Below, piece after piece: positions 58,576-64,000 of a DNA stretch of 64,000 nt. The notes under the pieces are model-generated. The model saw only the letters and a list, made by a program, of their open reading frames with translations. It was not told the DNA's origin and ran no database searches. How positions within the stretch are numbered: position 1 is the first letter of the stretch; each line of letters opens with the position of its first letter. This DNA comes from Phytophthora quininea (Eukaryota > Oomycota > Peronosporomycetes > Peronosporales > Peronosporaceae). The position numbers and the translations under genes are program-made. The DNA lies in NCBI GenBank assembly GCA_011947345.1, contig JAAVTG010000519.1, positions 124,001-188,000 of the forward strand, read 5' to 3'.

Positions 58576-59739
58576 ATGGGCAAGGAGCGCTTCACGATCA
58601 ACCCGTTCCCGGCGCTCGCGCTCACGGACAACGAGAAGAACCAACTTCTCGAGCTCGGCCGCACCATCATCGAGGCCAACTTCGAGCGCGACAACCCCTT
58701 TTTCAAGGGCGGAAGGAGAGTCGACCCGCACAGATGGAAACTCTCCAAGGAGCGCGAACGCATGAAAGTGTACACGGAGCGTCCCGAGTACGTTGGGGAT
58801 GACGCGATGAGCAACCACAGCTCGTCCAAACTGCCCGCCATCCTGTCTGTCGGCCGCGTCGAAGGGAAACTCGACGACATGATGTACGGCGTCGTGAACC
58901 CGACGCTGGAGGATATGCGCATCAAGGCCTCGTACGTGCACGACTTTGACGGTGCGGCCGTGCTATCCACTATCGTGGAGCCGACCATCGACGAGCCCTT
59001 CAATTCGGTCGTGGTCAAGTGGATGGAGATGGATATCCCTCTACGCCGCACCGGGGTCGTCCAGAACCGCGACTACGTTTATCTCGAGTGCACGGGCTTC
59101 GCTCACATGCCCAACGGCGATCGTGCGGGTTACCACTTCCTGCACTCGATCGACTTCCCGCAGATCCCCAAGCTGTCGAATAGCGTTCGCGGCGACCTGT
59201 CGATCTGCGGCTTCTTCCGCCAGGTCGGGCCGAATGTTCTTGACGTATGCAAGACTGGCCTGATGGACCCTGCGGGCGACATGATCCGCATGCTGGCGGT
59301 GCCGGTGATGACGGAGGCGTTCTTGTCTCCTCTGCGCTACGTGCACTGCGGTCAGATGCGCAAGTTGACGTGGAAGATGGAAAAGGCTCACGCAGAGGCT
59401 CGTCTTCACGGCGCGCCGAACCCTGGAACGTCGTGTGTGACCTGCTCCCGACCTGCCACGAGTTGGAAGTTGGGCAAGAGCGCCAGCACCTGCAAGAGCT
59501 GCTTCCGCGTCGTGTGCAGTGGCTGCAAGATCAAGAAGAAGATCAGCATCGTGACGGCAGACTTGGCGCTGTCCGAGAAGAAGATCACCTTCTGCTCGGC
59601 GTGTCTGGCGGACGCGTCGACATCAAGCGCGGTGGACATCGCGGCGGCTCAAATCCAGGAGAACATTCGCAGGGACGGCATCGGCCGGTCCGTCACAAGC
59701 CACTCGTCATCCAGCTCGGACCTGCTGTCATCACACTAG
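58576..59739 (+). CDS. START-FYVE-like protein, copy 2 (intact)
   Basis: Uninterrupted 387-codon gene starting MGKERFTINPFPALALTDNE. A START-like domain at about residues 60-290 (SYVHDFDGAAVLSTIVEPT, GYHFLHSIDFPQIPKLSNSV, VGPNVLDVCKTGLMDP, VMTEAFLSPLRYVHCGQMRK) is followed by an eight-Cys FYVE-type finger (CVTCSRP, CKSCFRVVCSGCKIKK, FCSACL). It lacks the usual basic RRHHCR stretch after the second Cys pair, so PI3P binding may be weak or altered. The C-terminus is Ser-rich (SHSSSSSDLLSSH). Closely related to copy 1, 3.4 kb upstream in the same orientation. Confidence 0.85.
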   Translation: MGKERFTINPFPALALTDNEKNQLLELGRTIIEANFERDNPFFKGGRRVDPHRWKLSKERERMKVYTERPEYVGDDAMSNHSSSKLPAILSVGRVEGKLDDMMYGVVNPTLEDMRIKASYVHDFDGAAVLSTIVEPTIDEPFNSVVVKWMEMDIPLRRTGVVQNRDYVYLECTGFAHMPNGDRAGYHFLHSIDFPQIPKLSNSVRGDLSICGFFRQVGPNVLDVCKTGLMDPAGDMIRMLAVPVMTEAFLSPLRYVHCGQMRKLTWKMEKAHAEARLHGAPNPGTSCVTCSRPATSWKLGKSASTCKSCFRVVCSGCKIKKKISIVTADLALSEKKITFCSACLADASTSSAVDIAAAQIQENIRRDGIGRSVTSHSSSSSDLLSSH

Positions 59740-59837
59740 TGCTGTTGATAGAAGATAGTCTCGCAATTGAAAATCTTAGAAGTAAAGTTGTTTCCAAAGC
59801 ACTCGAATGCCGTGTCTTCACTCTCAAACGACTTTGC

Positions 59838-60673
59838 TCACACAAAATCGTCACCGTCGGGCTGCAGTTGCTTCCGCTCCGCCCAAATCTTTTCCAGCAC
59901 AATAAAGTCATCGACTTGGCCTGCGTGTAGCATCTCTGAGCGCTCTCCAAGTCACCCTGGACACGCCACAGGTGTCAAAAGTAAGCAAACGATCCGCCGT
60001 CAGATTAGACACGGACACTAACACTAGCTTGCGGCACTGCCCAAGATGATCCAGCAGCAATTCCCGAACGTCCTCGTGATACGCTGGTCGTGGCCTTAAC
60101 GAAGCGACTTCAAGAACCTTAAGGTAGAACGGGATTGCTTCACCGCTCTTGTCCGTCGTTTCGTACGCGCTGCCGATCGCCAGCGCCATCGTGACTAAGC
60201 TTGCGACTACAGATCCGATGTCAGCGCAGCCTTCATAAAAATATTGATGCAGATGGAGCGACGCACCGCCTGGGAACTTCTCCGTGATCAGCTCGAACGC
60301 GTTCTCCATCTTTCGCATCGACTGCTCGGTGTCGCCCTCTCCAGACTTGCTTGACTGAGCTCAAGCAGCAACCAGATCGCCCTCTTGTCTACATCTCTCG
60401 AGTCTTGTAAAAGCAGCAGTCAAACGTCATTGTCATTCCGACATCGACAGCCGACACTCCTTACCAGATATACACACCTGCCCGCAAGACCAACACCGAT
60501 CAGCGCTGTCCTCTTCACTGCCCTTTGCTCACCCAGAATCCGTCGGTTCTGGCACTTCGAGTTGCAGAGGACAACGCACGCGCAACACCCGTCGGCTGCG
60601 TCCGTGGTGCTAGCGAACTCGAAGCAGAGAGCAACTTGCACGACAAACGGTGCCGTCCGAACATCCCGATCAT
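59838..60673 (-). CDS. mitochondrial TPR protein, TTC19-like, tandem member A
   Basis: Start set at 60673 because it gives a strong mitochondrial presequence (MIGMFGRHRLSCKLLSASSS, rich in Arg and Ser) leading through a filled gap in GGG (60521-60523) to the membrane helix VKRTALIGVGLAGRCVYLV. TPR helices follow (MRKMENAFELITEKFPGG, MALAIGSAYETTDKSGEAIP, LLLDHLGQCRKL). After an intron (about 59983-60046) the last exon begins GDLESAQR and, with one base filled, ends VDDFIVLEKIWAERK...DDFV, matching the C-termini of members B and C. About 260 aa. Confidence 0.62.
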
Positions 60674-60825
60674 TGCTCTTCCCTCCCATTCACAGTCTCT
60701 CGTACATGTAGATGTGGCAGTTAGTCCCAGAACAGTGGAGCTTTCATTTGGATGCCATTGTTAACGCAAGATGAAAGCTAACCAAGTGGAGTGAGTTCAA
60801 CGTGTGGTCGTGCCTTTGCCAAGAC

Positions 60826-61806
60826 TTACTCGTGCGTCTCGCCGCGCTGGCGTCGCCGTGCCTCTCGAATGGCCTCGAGCGACACCAAGTCGTCGAACTG
60901 GTCTAGCGCGCCAGCTTCATCTTTGCGTAGCACCGGCGAGCTCTGCACCAACTGGACGAGGCGGTCCCGCAGGAACGCCACCTCGCCGGAGCGGCCCATG
61001 GCTACGAGTAGCTGGGCGTAGTGTGTATACACCATGGACATGGTCTTGTCAATGTTTGCCTGTGCAGCCTCGTCGGCTTCAGCAGCCTCCGCCTGGTTCA
61101 AATACTTCTCGTACCCTTTGATCGCCTTCTGCAGCGAATTCTCGGCGTCGGTCAGATTCCCCTAGCAGCAGCAGATTAGTGACCGCTTCCACACTCAACA
61201 ACCAGACAAATGCACGTACAACTTTTGGTGACACTGCGCGATTCGATCCAAGACGCCAACGCCCACGCTGCAGCGAGTGCTCAGGGGCGAGAGCAGCTTC
61301 ACGTGCCTCATCGCCGTCTGGTAGTAGGGCAACGCTGCAGCATGCTGATCCAACGTCTCGGTCAGTGCGGCATACACAAAGGCCGTCTTGATCACCATAT
61401 TTCCTGGAGGAAGCCGCCCCACGATAGCGTCAAAAGACTCGGCAGTGTACTGGAATGCCTTCTCCACGTCTCCCTTAGCGTAGCTCTCGCTGGCTAAGAG
61501 CAGCAGCCGCTTTTGCTCCCTCATCTCCGGGGAAGTCGAGTCTGCATCGAGCCAACAACATTTTAATGGGCAAAGGTGGCGGAGAAGCAAACAGCAACGA
61601 GTCAATACCAAGTACAGGTAGCCGCCGACGAGTCCTGCGCCGATCAGAGCTCGTTTCTTCCACTTGACGGGGCCTTGACAGCCGAGGAAGCGTTTGCGAA
61701 CGAGCGTGCGAATGGGGCCGTCACTGGCACGCGGTGTGAAGGCTGGAAAAGCGACTGAGACGCCGGGAGGCGGCCGCAGCGGCGCCACAACTCGTCGGAG
61801 CGCCAT
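60826..61806 (-). CDS. mitochondrial TPR protein, TTC19-like, tandem member B
   Basis: Start at 61806 (MALRRVVAPLRPPPGVSVAF), an Arg-rich presequence, then the membrane helix KKRALIGAGLVGGYLYLV. After an intron come TPR helices: SYAKGDVEKAFQYTAESFDA, FVYAALTETLDQHAAALPYY, QTAMRHVKLLSPLSTRCSVG, IAQCHQK, a further exon (NLTDAENSLQKAIKGYEKYL, MVYTHYAQLLVAMGRSGEVA) and the conserved end DQFDDLVSLEAIREARRRQR. About 290 aa. This is the most complete member of the array and the best reference for the others. Confidence 0.7.
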
Positions 61807-61874
61807 GCCATGCAAAAACAAAATTCCCTCGTGAATCTGCGACGTGTGAGATTGAAGCAAATCAGCTTGGTTTG

Positions 61875-62810
61875 TTAGCTTGTGTGGTGTCCTTCTCCTC
61901 GGCGCTGACGACGACGCGCCTCCTGCATTTTGTGCAGCGCTAGAATGTCGTCGAACTGGTCCATTGCATTCGTCTCTTCACCCGGGAGACTCAACTGAGA
62001 GTTCCGCACGAGTTGGACGACACGCTGGCGGATGGCTGGGATCTCGTCCTGGCGATTCAGCGTCTCCAGCAGCAGCGCGTAGTGTAAATACACGTAGGTG
62101 ATCCGGCTGTCGATCTCGAGCAGATTAATGCGATCCTCTTGGGGACTGGGCGGCGACAGTGAGGACAGGACTAGTGGGGGTCACTATAATAGCTTGACGT
62201 GCTTCATCGCCGTCTGGTAGTACGGCACTGCAGCACGAGCGTATCTGGACGAGAGCACAGCCGTGTTCAACCCTGCCAAAAAGTTCACGAGAGTTAAAAG
62301 TCGAAATCGGCTTCAACCTGACGGAAAAGGTTGGTTTACCTGGGGTCATGCGGTTCTTTGGCCAGTTTGACGGCGTTGTACCCCTCGTCAGCGTATTGAG
62401 CTGCCCGGTCAACGTCTCCCTGAGGGTGAAAAACTCAAATGAGTCAGTTGATAGCTCAGCAAACCTGAAAGGCGCCATCCGCAGACCTTTCTGGCGCTTG
62501 CTATTATCATGTTCACTAGTTGGTTGCCCTCCCTCAGCTTGGGCGGCTCGTAATTCTGCAAGTCAACGCCACCCCAATGCTCGTCACACTCAACTCATTG
62601 CAACCTCGTCGTCTTTCCATTCTTGACCTTATACATCACGACTCCTGAGACCACCACCATCGGCACGAGCGACATTTTCCACCCGGACAAGGAGGTTATA
62701 GTGCCACCACTAGACGACGCAAAACTGCAACTTGCTACGGCCAATGGACCAGAAGAACGACGCAACCCCACAAGAGAGCGATGCGTGAACGCACGCCGTG
62801 CTGCCAGCAT
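61875..62810 (-). CDS. mitochondrial TPR protein, TTC19-like, tandem member C (short)
   Basis: Start at 62810 (MLAARRAFTHRSLVGLRRSS), presequence plus membrane helix (MSLVPMVVVSGVVMYK). Exons joined by good splice sites give NYEPPKLREGNQLVNMIIAS, then GDVDRAAQYADEGYNAVKLA, then SRYARAAVPYYQTAMKHVKL. Immediately after KHVKLL the frame meets a stop and resumes at DRINLLEIDSRITYVYLHYA with the conserved end DQFDDILALHKMQEARRRQR. Compared with member B about 40 residues (one TPR) are missing. Either a short intron beginning GTCAAG bridges the gap or the gene has an internal deletion. Confidence 0.55.
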
Positions 62811-62907
62811 TGCGTCCAACTCGGCGAGATCGAGAGTGAGAGAGGGGATTCTGGCTATAACAGCATGATAACCCCGCGGAATTAGAGACGCCGGGAGGTC
62901 CACCGGG

Positions 62908-63920
62908 CTATTCCTTGTCCATCTCGAGCCACAGGTCGTGGACATTGCGCTGCAGCTCCCCAGATCCGACGTTGACATGCTCGAGTTCTCTGCCAGTACA
63001 AGCGCATTCTCGGTGAGGGTCTTGGCCTCCTCCCAGCACTGCTGGGCCAGCAGATTGCCGGCGTAGTGGTACTGAATCATGGCGGCGGTGGCGTTCAGAT
63101 CGGCGAGCAGCTCTATATCCTCCTCCGATGCATCCTGCTCTCCAGCGGCCGAAGCAGTTGCTCGGGCGCAGTGCTTCTCGTACGCCGAGATGGCGAGATC
63201 GAAGAACTCCTCCGCCCTATCTGGTTGCTCCCTGTTGGCAAAAAGGCAAATGAGTTCCTTCGCAGCGTTAATCACACACAGCCACAGTGACGAACAGGTC
63301 TTCGTAACACACGGCCAGAGCGCCGAGCGTCGTCATGCGCATGTACGCGCCCCAAGCTGACGTTTCTGTTGAAATGGTCTCCAGCACTTGCAGCGCTTCC
63401 ATGTAGAACGTCGTGGCCGTAGCTCTGTTGTCCAACTGCTCGTCGTATGTCTGCGCGATGCCGAAGGCTGCTTGAAACGTGTCCATGTCTGCAAGATTAA
63501 GGAGAGATTAGATCACACTGCCGAGACCATGGCGAGTAGGCAGCCGAGCTTACCTTGCTGGCCCCGTTTCTTGAGTCGCTCATAGAGCTCCAGGGACAGC
63601 TCCAGCTCGCGCTCTGAGTCCTCCTGCGACGGCAATTCGCAACAACATGAGCTCTATCCGAGTAACACTCGAGTTTACCAGCCGCCCACCTCCTCTCGAC
63701 TCTGCTCGATCAGCTGTAGCAGTTCCTCCGCCGTCTTGTGCTGCTGTGGCGCTTTCGTCGCCAATCCTCGAGTTGAACTGCAGTCGGACCACAGTCGTTC
63801 GAGAGAGCGATTGCGACTCCGTTGCTGCGCTGCATTTTGTATCGGTGCAATTGCAGCGCTTCGGCTGTTGCGCAGGTTGGAAGACGCTCGCGCAGCTCGG
63901 CAGAAGACACGGCGCAGCAT
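62908..63920 (-). CDS. mitochondrial TPR protein, TTC19-like, tandem member D
   Basis: Start at 63920 (MLRRVFCRAARASSNLRNSR), a classical mitochondrial presequence. Exons: presequence and IEQSREEV, then DSERELELSLELYERLKKRG, then DTFQAAFGIAQTYDEQLDNR...ALAVCYEDLF, then REQPDRAEEFFDLAISAYEK...YAGNLLAQQCWEEAKTLTEN. One base missing from CCCC (62958-62961) gives the end GELQRNVHDLWLEMDKE with a stop at 62908. It lacks the membrane helix and the DQFDD tail of members A-C and is closest to the plus-strand gene at 51520. About 270 aa. Ends about 100 bp from the start of member C. Confidence 0.68.
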
Positions 63921-64000
63921 GGCACTTGTTGGCTGAGCTTGTAGATAAGTGTGATTGGACAAAAATTGGTCCTTTTGTGCCTCTACTTTAGAAGTCGCTG

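Noticed and set aside
1..63920. Programmed ribosomal frameshifting as the cause of the many frame changes
   Set aside because: Too many sites, no shared slippery heptamer or downstream stem, and all are explained by one missing base in a homopolymer.
1..64000. tRNA genes, LTR retrotransposons, CRISPR arrays
   Set aside because: No cloverleaf-like sequence, paired long terminal repeats, reverse-transcriptase motifs or regular spacer arrays were seen by eye.

Overview
The window looks like nuclear DNA of an oomycete, most likely a Phytophthora-like water mould. The reasons are dense genes on both strands, short introns (about 50-90 bp) with GT...AG ends and CTAAC-type branch sites, oomycete-style initiator motifs (GCTCATTYYNC-like) just upstream of several start codons, START/FYVE-like proteins of a kind typical of oomycetes, a DUF4360 secreted protein, and many flagellar or basal-body genes. 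The species is inference; no marker gene is present.

Layout. 1-2.2 kb: 3' end of a SUN-domain membrane protein (-). 2.2-4.3 kb: no convincing gene. 4.3-5.7 kb: START-like protein (+). 6.1-11.0 kb: a large inverted duplication of about 1.25 kb per arm around a bHLH/leucine-zipper-like regulator; the right arm holds the start of a full ARM/BTB-like gene (to 12.5 kb), the left arm a truncated copy. 12.5-13.2 kb: OPA3-like (-). 13.25-18.6 kb: a very large coiled-coil/EF-hand-like protein (-). 19.0-22.3 kb: DEVH-box Ski2/DDX60-like helicase (-). 22.5-24.1 kb: PRPP synthetase (+). 24.2-25.2 kb: TVP23 (+). 25.3-27.1 kb: CIPK-like kinase with a NAF domain (-). 27.1-29.4 kb: gene-poor. 29.4-30.6 kb: CobW/COG0523 GTPase (+). 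30.7-37.8 kb: one giant gene for a four-repeat cyclic-nucleotide-binding channel (-). 38.0-39.4 kb: TOG/CLASP-like (-). 39.6-40.1 kb: small membrane protein (+). 40.2-41.2 kb: degenerate channel-like region (+). 41.2-43.8 kb: unrecognised CxxC protein (-). 44.6-45.7 kb: SEH1 (+). 45.9-47.2 kb: EFHB/CFAP21 (-). 47.5-51.4 kb: a divergent pair, a 148-aa conserved protein and PIBF1/CEP90. 51.5-52.7 kb: TTC19-like TPR protein (+). 54.0-59.7 kb: two START-FYVE paralogues flanking an RluA pseudouridine synthase and a DUF4360 protein (+). 59.8-63.9 kb: four tandem TTC19-like TPR genes (-).

A pervasive technical feature shapes every gene model. Most multi-codon genes, including housekeeping ones, are broken by one-base gaps that nearly always fall in short homopolymer runs. 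Adding one base to the run restores a conserved frame each time. I read these as under-called homopolymers in the assembly, so I annotate whole genes across them and do not call them pseudogenes.

Functionally, the 30-51 kb stretch gathers genes whose relatives work in cilia or centrioles (four-domain CNBD channel, TOG protein, EFHB, PIBF1), consistent with zoospore flagella. The ends of the window are shaped by recent gene duplication (START-FYVE pair, TTC19-like array, inverted ARM-gene duplication).
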